DNA from: Candidatus Rifleibacteriota bacterium
Lineage (GTDB): Bacteria; Riflebacteria; Ozemobacteria; Ozemobacterales; Ozemobacteraceae
Length of the DNA: 30,437 bases
NCBI GenBank assembly: GCA_029560455.1
Contig: JAKQKW010000160.1
Coordinates: 1 to 30,437, forward strand
Reading direction: 5' to 3'
Shown: one piece after another, positions 23,983-30,437 of the stretch
Position numbering within the stretch: the first letter of the stretch is position 1
How the letters are laid out: each line of letters starts with the position of its first letter
The notes under the pieces: generated by a model
Seen by the model: only the letters and a program-made list of their open reading frames with translations
Told to the model about the DNA's origin: nothing
Databases searched by the model: none
Translations under genes and position numbers: made by a program

Positions 23983-24371
23983 GCTTTCGCTCCCTCGTCG
24001 AATTCCATCCAGTCGAGGAGAATTGCGTGCGCGAGCGGCAGTTTGCCCATCAGAATGAGGCTGTCAGCGAGGGTCGAATGGAACAGAATTGTATAGAGGC
24101 TGATCGGGTCTTTCCAGTTGGCGACCGAAAACCAGGTCATGACGACGACCCCGACCACGACGCTCGTGGCGTTGAGCAGATAAGCCCAGGTCATGGTGCG
24201 GCGGTTGAAAAACATGAACGGCAGAATCAGGGTATTGAAGAGAGGAAAAAGCACCCCGATCAGGTTAAAAGCGTCTTTTGCCGGCGGGTGTATGCGATAG
24301 TGCAGAAAAAAACCGCCCAAAGCCATGCAGAACAAACCGAAAACCGGGAATTTAATCTTTTCAGGCCACAT
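23979..24371 (-). CDS. Small four-helix membrane protein coupled to the flavocytochrome
   Basis: A 130-residue protein with about four hydrophobic helices (near 8-24, 37-55, 63-82 and 88-108) and no signal peptide or known motif. It has one of the best ribosome binding sites in the window (GAGGAGGAG, 7 nt before ATG 24371). Its stop overlaps the start of the ferric-reductase-like gene in an ATGA junction. That arrangement suggests a partner or assembly subunit of the reductase. No family is recognised. Confidence 0.82.
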   Translation of the reverse strand: MWPEKIKFPVFGLFCMALGGFFLHYRIHPPAKDAFNLIGVLFPLFNTLILPFMFFNRRTMTWAYLLNATSVVVGVVVMTWFSVANWKDPISLYTILFHSTLADSLILMGKLPLAHAILLDWMEFDEGAKA

Positions 24372-24378
24372 CGCTTAA

Positions 24379-24387
24379 CTCCTCCTC
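24379..24387 (-). promoter_or_regulatory. Strong Shine-Dalgarno for the 130-aa membrane protein
   Basis: GAGGAGGAG on the minus strand ends 7 nt before ATG 24371. This near-perfect anti-16S complement fixes the start and suggests high translation of the two-gene reductase unit. Confidence 0.8.
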
Positions 24388-24448
24388 ATTCCGCTTTTTT
24401 TATCATCCTACTACTGATGTGTTTAAAACGCAGCCTTAAATGATATGT

Positions 24449-26089
24449 TCAGCCGGTCTGACTTTCGCCCTGTTCATGGTGTCTCTGGCGAAGAATGCCG
24501 GCGGCTTCCCAGGCGAGAAACAGCGCGAGCAAAAGCAGAATACCGCTGAGCCCGGCCATCAGGTAGCCATGCCGGCCAAGGTTGTCTATTATGACGTTTA
24601 TCAGCGCGAAACAGGTAACGAGAAACATTGCCACCATCGGAACCGCTATAAACAAAGGGCGCTGATGAAAAGAGTGAAAATACCAGACGGTGACGCTCAA
24701 CAATGCGATCGAGGCCAGCAACTGGTTGGCAGAACCGAACAGCGGCCAGATTGCCGCCCACTGACCCGTAAACATAAGCACCGCAGCTGGCAGTATGGTA
24801 AGAATCGTTGCTACATGCTTATTTTTGAATGGTGTCTGAATACCAACAGGCATGAATTCAGCGAGTTCCTGAAAGGCGAAGCGGCCAAGGCGGGTTGCGG
24901 TGTCGAGGCTGGTCAGGGCAAACGCCGACACGACGAGCGAAACAAAGCTTATGAGAGCACCCGGCTCGAATTTTAGCCCCGGAATGGCATTGATGGCCTG
25001 TGCCATGCCGTTGGCAAAAACGCCGACCGGGCCCTTTGCAGCGAGGTCTGCGGCAAAGGTTTCGCCGCTCAGCATTACGGCGGTAAGAAGCGCGAGAACA
25101 CCGAGGAAAGTTTCGATCAGCATACCGCCAAAGGCGACAAGGCTGCCGTCACTTTCGCGGTCAAGCTGTTTTGCTGTGGTTCCTGAGGCGACGAGCGAAT
25201 GAAAGCCACTGATGGCACCGCAGGCAACCGTGACAAAAAGCATCGGAAACAGATAGCCGAGCGAATCGACTTTAAAGCTGGTTACGGCCGGGTAAACGAT
25301 TTCCGGGTTGTAGAAGAGCATGCCGACGAAGCCGGCTATCAGCAGCAGATAAAGCAGAAAAGAATTCAGGTAATCGCGGGGCTGCAGCAGCAGCCAGACC
25401 GGCAGAACCGAAGCAAAATAGATATACACGATCAGAACATAGATCCAGGTGCTTTCCGGGGCGCTGACCGGGTAGACCTGCCCTAGCCAGATCATTGCCA
25501 GAAGCAGCACCACGCCGACGAATGTCGAGAGGCCAAGCGACATTTTGAACCGGTTCAGGCCGATTCCGAAAACGACTGCCAGAAGAATGAACATTATTGA
25601 AGAGCTTGCGGCCGCCGGAACGGTAGTGAAAGTTTTGGCTACGATAATCGTAAATGCCGCGATTACCAGTGCCAGCGTGAACCAGGTAAAGATCAGAAAC
25701 AATATGCTGCCACGGTTGCCGACATGTTTTTTGATGACTTCGCCGATCGAACGGCCATCATTGCGCACCGACACGAACAGGGCGGCAAAATCATGCATGG
25801 CGCCGAAGAAGATGCCGCCAAGCAGCAGCCACAAGAGAACCGGCACCCAGCCAAATACAGCGGCACTGATTGGCCCGATGATTGGCGCCGCACCGGCGAT
25901 CGAGGCAAAATGATGCCCAAGCAGTACCGGTGCGCGGGCCGGCACATAATCACCATCATCGCGCAGGCGATGTGCGGGCGTCAGCAGTGTATCGTCTACA
26001 CCGAATTTCTTTGCCACCCAGCGGCCATAAAGAGCATAAGCAGCGATAAGCAAAAACAGCGAAGCCAGCAGAACAATTGAACCACTCAT
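24449..26089 (-). CDS. cstA: CstA-family carbon starvation transporter
   Basis: A 546-residue polytopic inner-membrane protein with about 14-16 hydrophobic helices. The diagnostic motif GHHFASIAGAAPIIGP begins at residue 58 and is followed by GWVPVLLWLLLGG and FFGAMHDFAALF; ALTSLDTATRLGRF lies in the C-terminal half. All are typical of CstA. Family members import pyruvate or peptides; Escherichia coli CstA (about 700 residues) is implicated in both. This copy is of the shorter bacterial type. A GGTGGGG stretch ends just before ATG 26089. The gene is 77 bp upstream of the small membrane protein gene on the same strand and may be cotranscribed with it. A nearby serine dehydratase yields pyruvate, but a link is speculative. 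The substrate is not determined. Confidence 0.92.
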   Translation of the reverse strand: MSGSIVLLASLFLLIAAYALYGRWVAKKFGVDDTLLTPAHRLRDDGDYVPARAPVLLGHHFASIAGAAPIIGPISAAVFGWVPVLLWLLLGGIFFGAMHDFAALFVSVRNDGRSIGEVIKKHVGNRGSILFLIFTWFTLALVIAAFTIIVAKTFTTVPAAASSSIMFILLAVVFGIGLNRFKMSLGLSTFVGVVLLLAMIWLGQVYPVSAPESTWIYVLIVYIYFASVLPVWLLLQPRDYLNSFLLYLLLIAGFVGMLFYNPEIVYPAVTSFKVDSLGYLFPMLFVTVACGAISGFHSLVASGTTAKQLDRESDGSLVAFGGMLIETFLGVLALLTAVMLSGETFAADLAAKGPVGVFANGMAQAINAIPGLKFEPGALISFVSLVVSAFALTSLDTATRLGRFAFQELAEFMPVGIQTPFKNKHVATILTILPAAVLMFTGQWAAIWPLFGSANQLLASIALLSVTVWYFHSFHQRPLFIAVPMVAMFLVTCFALINVIIDNLGRHGYLMAGLSGILLLLALFLAWEAAGILRQRHHEQGESQTG

Positions 26090-26181
26090 TTCCCCACCCC
26101 TGCATGGTTTTCGCCCATCTTACTCCTGCCCCGGCTAAAATGCAGCTTTTTTGGAAAAACACCCGCAGCGGTTTTTCAGAC

Positions 26182-26244
26182 TTGCATAAATCAGAATGCC
26201 ATGCTAGTTAATAATATATAAATAGAAATCAGGATCAGTCGGAG
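26182..26244 (+). promoter_or_regulatory. AT-rich promoter region and ribosome binding site of the pseudopilin operon
   Basis: A TTGCAT (26182-26187) precedes a very AT-rich stretch (26204-26229), but no hexamer at 16-18 bp spacing is a good -10 box, so the exact promoter is uncertain. GGAG at 26241-26244 lies 5 nt before ATG 26250 and 8 nt before the adjacent ATG 26253. Confidence 0.35.
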
Positions 26245-26249
26245 ACTTT

Positions 26250-26810
26250 ATGATGAGAATCAACAATCGACGCGGCGCTTTGCTTCTTATGCTTCTGATT
26301 GCTCTTGTTGGCATCGGACTGTTTTCCTTGAAGGCGGTTCCAGACCAGCAGATTATCACTTTGAGAGAAAAAGAACAAACTCTGTCTCAAACCTTAAGTA
26401 TCATCAGGAGCGGCATGGCGCTTGAAAGAACAGCGTCTGAATCAGCCCTTTTTTATGGTGATTTTGAAGATCAGGCCAAGCTGGTGGCATATCTGAATGA
26501 CCTGGTTGCCAGAGGCTATCTGGCAAAGGTACCCAAAGATCCGTTCTGCCCGGATCACCTGTGGGGAACGGGTCCAGGATGCAAGTTCTGGGTGCCAACC
26601 CGAAACCTTCTTGCCAGCTCCAGCTTCGAAACAAACAGCTTTGCAGCAACCCCCTGGCACGTTAACGAAACCAATGTGGTCATAAACATCAACGATAAGA
26701 ACTGGCCAGGGCGCGATCAGTCGAATTACGACAGCTTTCCCTATCAGAACTGCCTCGGAACCCCCATGATGGGTTTTTCCGGCATGTCGCTGGCAATCAC
26801 ACAGAAATAA
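26250..26810 (+). CDS. Pseudopilin-like protein (type II secretion/type IV pilus class)
   Basis: A 186-residue protein with a short basic leader (MMRINNRRG) followed by a 20-residue hydrophobic helix starting at A10, the layout of a class III signal cleaved after Gly by prepilin peptidase. The usual Glu at mature position 5 is missing (ALLLM), as in tip pseudopilins such as GspK. After the helix, the segment GYLAKVPKDPF resembles the L-P-x-D-P-W/F loop of GspG-type pseudopilins. The remainder has several cysteines and aromatic residues and is not recognised. It heads a three-gene unit with a 1-bp gap to the next gene, ending in a giant secreted protein. It may be a minor or tip pseudopilin. 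GGAG supports the start at 26250 or 26253. Confidence 0.75.
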   Translation: MMRINNRRGALLLMLLIALVGIGLFSLKAVPDQQIITLREKEQTLSQTLSIIRSGMALERTASESALFYGDFEDQAKLVAYLNDLVARGYLAKVPKDPFCPDHLWGTGPGCKFWVPTRNLLASSSFETNSFAATPWHVNETNVVININDKNWPGRDQSNYDSFPYQNCLGTPMMGFSGMSLAITQK

Positions 26811-26811
26811 T

Positions 26812-27366
26812 ATGAAACTCGAACAAAAGCTCGATCTGCTGATTCTAACAATGATTTTTGGTGTGGCAATACTTTTCTGCGCCAGGGTCTGGCATGCCAA
26901 AAATGTGTCTCCAGCAGCCCCGGTCAAATTTGAGAAACCAGTAAAGCTGATGCCTGAATCCGGCCACAATAGCGCAAAAGTCCCGAAATATACAGTCTCG
27001 CTTGAACATCGAAAGATTGCGCATGCCTTTTTCCGCAAATCCTGCCGCCGGCTTGACTCGGCTGATTTCTGGGGAGCCCAGGGATTCATCGACCAGGCCA
27101 TCGCAGAAGACCCCGGAAACCAGAAATACCATAAAATGGCCCGTCTGGTCAGAACGGAAATCACCAACCGTGAATCTATGAACAAAATTATCAGGCAGAT
27201 AAATGCTGCCCGATATGATGAGGCATGGGGCAGCTTCGAAAGCGCCTGCTGCGACAATTACCTGTTCTTTTCACGATACGCGCAGGAATACGCGAATCTT
27301 TTGATCAGTAAAAACCAGCCGGCGTCGGCAACCCTGATTTTGTTGGCGCTTTCAGAACAGAGCTGA
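26812..27366 (+). CDS. Membrane-anchored small protein with TPR-like helices
   Basis: A 184-residue protein with one N-terminal helix (about 9-25), a Pro-rich linker, and an alpha-helical C-terminal domain. Phrases such as FIDQAIAEDPGNQKYHKMARL recall tetratricopeptide repeats, followed by a second helical pair. The topology suggests a bitopic protein with its domain outside the cytoplasm. It begins one base after the pseudopilin stop and ends 26 bp before the giant secreted protein gene, so the three are very likely cotranscribed. A role in assembling or anchoring the pseudopilin complex is plausible but unproven. Confidence 0.78.
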   Translation: MKLEQKLDLLILTMIFGVAILFCARVWHAKNVSPAAPVKFEKPVKLMPESGHNSAKVPKYTVSLEHRKIAHAFFRKSCRRLDSADFWGAQGFIDQAIAEDPGNQKYHKMARLVRTEITNRESMNKIIRQINAARYDEAWGSFESACCDNYLFFSRYAQEYANLLISKNQPASATLILLALSEQS

Positions 27367-27392
27367 AAGGGCTTTCAAGGGGAGAATATATT

Positions 27393-30300
27393 TTGCGATT
27401 CTGGTCTAAGCATTTGTGGCGGGGCTGTTTTTTTGTAATTCTGTTGCTGGCCTGTGCAATTCTGCCGACTGAAGCGGCGGTTCGTGTCAATTCAATTCTA
27501 TGCTCAAAAGCAACAGTGTCAAAAGGGCAGACGGGTATCGTCGTCAACATGGAAGTCGAGAATCTTGACGTCGGAAGCCCAGTTACCACCACCGTCGCGA
27601 CCCTGACCTACTCGTTCGGGCAATACGAAACGACTCTCAATTCCCCGTCTCTCCCGGCAATTATACCTGCCGGGGCTAAAGTAACCTTCAAGTTTACCGT
27701 TTCTGTTTTTCCGATTATCAACTCAGGTGTCTGCACGGTCAATGGCGCAGTTGAAACCTCTGGCGGCAATGATTCCGGCGCTGACCTGACCCATAAATGG
27801 ACGGTGCAGCAACCTGCCGAAGTCGTTGTCGCTTCGATTTTCGGCCCCGATGAGGTCACAAGAGGTTCTTCCGGCAACCAGGCGATCATGGATATCGAGC
27901 GCAGCGGCGAGGCCGATATTCTCATCAATTCGGCTGATCTGCTGCCGGTAACCCCCTCGAACTATGCAAACTGGAAAAAGATTTCTCCCGATTTTCCTCA
28001 GAATTTTGCCAAATCCTACTGGTGGAACGATAACTGGTTCTACCGCAGGCAATTGACCATTACCAACCGTTCACCATCGATTCTTCCGAAAACCTATGAG
28101 ATAAAGCTGGTCTTTGACCACCAGAAACTGGTGAGCGAGGGCAAATCACTGGCAAACGGCGACGACATCAGGGTTGTCTATTTCAACGGGGTAAGCTTTT
28201 CGCAGATAGACAGGTATCTCGACCCGCTTGCCAGCGGCTGGAATCAGACCGACACAACCATCTGGTTCCGCCTGCAGGACCCAATTTCTTCGGCCCCCGG
28301 GGCCTCAGACAAATACGCTATCTATTACGGCGCTGACAGCGTTACGGCAGCGAATCCGCCAGCCAACCCCGCCAATGTCTTTGTGTTTTTCGACAATTTT
28401 GAATCGGGCAAGAACGGTTGGAGTCAGGGGCGTGTTCCAAGCTACACTTCAGCTTATGGCGACAGGTGGGAACGGGGAACGGTTAATGGAGATGGTCTTG
28501 CGGATGAAGACGGGCAAGGCCCTGTTTCAGCAAGATCTGGCGCAAATTGCTGGGCAACAGACCTTGACAATACCTATAATAACAACCCACTAAACAAAAC
28601 AATGGAAATTATTTCATTGCGTTCCCCTGATTTCAGCCTTGTTGGGAAGTTAAATCCAACTCTCACTTTCTGGGATTTTTATGACATCGAGAATGGTGGG
28701 GCATTCGATGTTGGGGCATTGAGAGTTTGTCAAGGACCTGTTCCTGCAGAAAGTGATCCAATGCAACTGAACGGCACCCAATTGCAGTTGCTGGAAAGTG
28801 CCTACATGAATCAGCATGGCCCATGGGCAAGACAAACTTACGATCTTAGTCCTTCATTAGGTAAGACAGCCTATCTTGAGTTCACCTTTGGTTCCGATAA
28901 GGGCGTGAATGCGTATGGTTGGGCCATTGATGACGTGCTTATCAGGCAGGTTGCTTCCCCTGAGCCGGATAACCCGGTAATGGGGGTCGAAGAACAGGTG
29001 CCACTGACCCCGACAATCAAGGTTTATTTTGACATAGATGTTTCAGACAGCGCTATCCCCGGCAATGACATCATCGATGGGGTCGCCAGTGGCACTGAAG
29101 GCAACACCGGGCAGACCATATCAGACAATCATGCGACCCTGCCACTCGAGTGGCTCATTCGCGGGCAGAATTTTAAAACCTACAGCAACACCTTTTATGC
29201 CTCGGCTAAAAACACTTTTAATATCGGTGAGACGATTTACTGTAAAGGCACAGGCTATACACCCAGTGTTCCATGCATGGTCAAATGGCTCGATCCATCT
29301 GAAAATACGGTGTTGTCTGCCAAAATTTTTCCTGATACAACCGGTAACATTTATTGCTCGCGCGAAATGCTGGGCACAGACCCCTCGGGCCAATGGCGAA
29401 TAATTGTAACCAATGTCTCTGAGGCGGTTGTATTGGCAGAAACAGGTTTTAATCTTAATTCACCAGCCCAGCTCGTTTCTCAGATAATTTTGCCGGAAAA
29501 GGTTATCAGTGGTCAGCAGTTCAGCATTGTTCACCGGGTCAGCAATGCTGGGCAAACCAGTGCTATCGGGGTAAGTTCATCGGCTCTTGTCGGCTGGGGC
29601 TCTGGCAGCGATACAGCAGTTTCGGGGCCGGTACCCACATCGGTTACCGTTCCCGGTGGCGGCAGCGCCGAATTTGTCTGGACAGCGGTCGCAGGCAGCC
29701 AGGGACAGCTGACTTATCGTGGCAATTGCAGCGGCACGGTTGAGGGCACCGCGAATACAGTTTCGTCACCAGCCGTAACTTCAAATGTCTGCATGATCCT
29801 GCAGGAAAGCGCTTCGATCACACTTGTTCAGGCTGACGACACACTGATAAGCAGGGGGCAGACCGGACTTCCTGAACGGGTTACTTTAAAAAACGCCGGG
29901 ACAGCAGACCTGAATATAACCGGCATTGACCTTTTATATCACCAGGGCGCTGTCGATCACAGCGACAAATACACTTCGGCAATCGTTCAGCCCGATATGC
30001 CGGCGGTCCTGCACGGCAATCCTTTTCCGGCCTGGTGGAACACCGGCTACGCCTACAGACAGCGCCTGAAAATTACCGGCGATGCCAGAAACTATGCTGC
30101 CGGCTGCTCTGCGAGGATTGTTATCGACACAAATCGGTTTATCGCTGCAGGTCAGATGCAGGCCGATGGTGATGACTGGCGGGTCGTCTACTGGAACGAT
30201 ATTACAGGCACCTGGACAGAATTGAACCGGGACCGCGTCAGCGGCGAAATTACCTGGTTCAAGCTGCAGCGTGATATTCCTCCATTCGGCGTCGATGAAG

Positions 30301-30437
30301 GATACTTCATATACTACGGTAATACCGGTGCCACCAATCCACCGAGAGACCTCAACCAGGTTTACCTGTTTTTCGAAGACTGGGAGCTGCCTGTCAGAGG
30401 CGATGGGTGGACGGGCAAGCTTAATACCGTAGCCAAC
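27393..30437 (+). CDS. Giant secreted modular protein with CARDB-like and DUF2341-like domains (3' end beyond window)
   Basis: An uninterrupted frame of 1015 codons runs from a TTG start to the window edge with no stop. AGGGGAG lies 8 nt before TTG 27393. A clear signal peptide follows, with cleavage likely after TEA (about residue 28). Modules in order: a CARDB-like beta sandwich (about 32-140) and a second beta domain. Next is a DUF2341-like domain (about 209-336, starting WWNDNWFYRRQLTI), then a jelly-roll or MAM-like domain (about 337-525, ending YGWAIDDVLIR). More CARDB-like domains follow, then a second DUF2341-like domain from about residue 881 (WWNTGYAYRQRLKI). Such proteins are exported and often surface-associated; glycan or ligand binding is likely, but no catalytic residues are evident. 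It is the third gene of the pseudopilin unit. The stretch coding for the jelly-roll is more AT-rich than its surroundings. The TTG start and missing stop make it easy to overlook. Confidence 0.88.
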   Translation, partial: MRFWSKHLWRGCFFVILLLACAILPTEAAVRVNSILCSKATVSKGQTGIVVNMEVENLDVGSPVTTTVATLTYSFGQYETTLNSPSLPAIIPAGAKVTFKFTVSVFPIINSGVCTVNGAVETSGGNDSGADLTHKWTVQQPAEVVVASIFGPDEVTRGSSGNQAIMDIERSGEADILINSADLLPVTPSNYANWKKISPDFPQNFAKSYWWNDNWFYRRQLTITNRSPSILPKTYEIKLVFDHQKLVSEGKSLANGDDIRVVYFNGVSFSQIDRYLDPLASGWNQTDTTIWFRLQDPISSAPGASDKYAIYYGADSVTAANPPANPANVFVFFDNFESGKNGWSQGRVPSYTSAYGDRWERGTVNGDGLADEDGQGPVSARSGANCWATDLDNTYNNNPLNKTMEIISLRSPDFSLVGKLNPTLTFWDFYDIENGGAFDVGALRVCQGPVPAESDPMQLNGTQLQLLESAYMNQHGPWARQTYDLSPSLGKTAYLEFTFGSDKGVNAYGWAIDDVLIRQVASPEPDNPVMGVEEQVPLTPTIKVYFDIDVSDSAIPGNDIIDGVASGTEGNTGQTISDNHATLPLEWLIRGQNFKTYSNTFYASAKNTFNIGETIYCKGTGYTPSVPCMVKWLDPSENTVLSAKIFPDTTGNIYCSREMLGTDPSGQWRIIVTNVSEAVVLAETGFNLNSPAQLVSQIILPEKVISGQQFSIVHRVSNAGQTSAIGVSSSALVGWGSGSDTAVSGPVPTSVTVPGGGSAEFVWTAVAGSQGQLTYRGNCSGTVEGTANTVSSPAVTSNVCMILQESASITLVQADDTLISRGQTGLPERVTLKNAGTADLNITGIDLLYHQGAVDHSDKYTSAIVQPDMPAVLHGNPFPAWWNTGYAYRQRLKITGDARNYAAGCSARIVIDTNRFIAAGQMQADGDDWRVVYWNDITGTWTELNRDRVSGEITWFKLQRDIPPFGVDEGYFIYYGNTGATNPPRDLNQVYLFFEDWELPVRGDGWTGKLNTVAN

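Noticed and set aside
23847..24443. Plus-strand open frame of 198 codons opposite the flavocytochrome and small membrane protein
   Set aside because: It has no ribosome binding site and a charged, low-information product. The minus-strand genes have canonical motifs and an ATGA overlap.
26442..27257. Minus-strand open frame of 271 codons over the pseudopilin genes
   Set aside because: It would span two plus-strand genes that have a ribosome binding site, prepilin leader and tight operon spacing. The antisense product looks random.
27361..27380. Small palindrome before the giant gene as a terminator
   Set aside because: The stem would be only 5-6 bp with a 2-4 nt loop and no T-tract, and it overlaps the ribosome binding area of a gene in the same operon.

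Overview
The window looks like chromosomal DNA of a free-living, probably uncultured, diderm bacterium of moderate GC content (just over half by eye). It has long membrane sensor proteins, SpoIIE-type phosphatases, class III cyclases, a pseudopilin-like protein and a giant secreted protein with DUF2341-like modules. This mix reminds me of lineages such as Candidatus Riflebacteria or Planctomycetes-like groups. That placement is a guess from gene content, since there is no rRNA or marker gene here. No phage, insertion sequence or CRISPR array was seen.

Layout. (1) 1-475: a tRNA-Ala(CGC) on the minus strand with its own promoter and a strong hairpin terminator, then a gene-free stretch. (2) 476-4912: a 1478-residue protein made of about 183 tandem octapeptides with a hidden longer period (10/7/7 units, later 10/7). 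(3) 4923-12801, minus strand: two overlapping genes for very large membrane SpoIIE/PP2C phosphatases, followed by a secreted protein of an uncharacterised family. (4) 12936-18719, plus strand and divergent from (3): two class III cyclase subunits with the same membrane layout as the phosphatases. The second is split by a -1 frame change near 17650-17721. (5) 18911-22601, plus strand: a membrane-anchored protein of unknown function, an iron-sulfur L-serine dehydratase (sdaA) and an LPLAT-type acyltransferase. (6) 22630-26089, minus strand: a ferric-reductase-like flavocytochrome coupled to a small four-helix membrane protein, and a CstA-family transporter. (7) 26250-30437, plus strand: a pseudopilin-like protein, a small membrane-anchored protein, and a very large secreted protein with a TTG start that runs off the window.

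How the genes may work together. Region 3/4 reads as a signalling island. Four large receptors share one plan: helix, extracytoplasmic domain, helical hairpin, second extracytoplasmic domain, helix, HAMP. Two feed a phosphatase (probably acting in a partner-switching pathway, by family analogy) and two feed a cyclase. The main discovery candidate is the cyclase pair. Subunit 1 keeps both metal-binding aspartates but has lost the purine-recognition Asp and the transition-state Asn/Arg. Subunit 2 has exactly the opposite pattern. That is the C1/C2 division of labour of animal transmembrane adenylate cyclases, here in two adjacent bacterial genes, and it predicts an obligate heterodimer with a single active site. 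The second candidate is the octapeptide protein, whose superstructure is too regular to be random drift. All calls come from reading the sequence; no database search was run.
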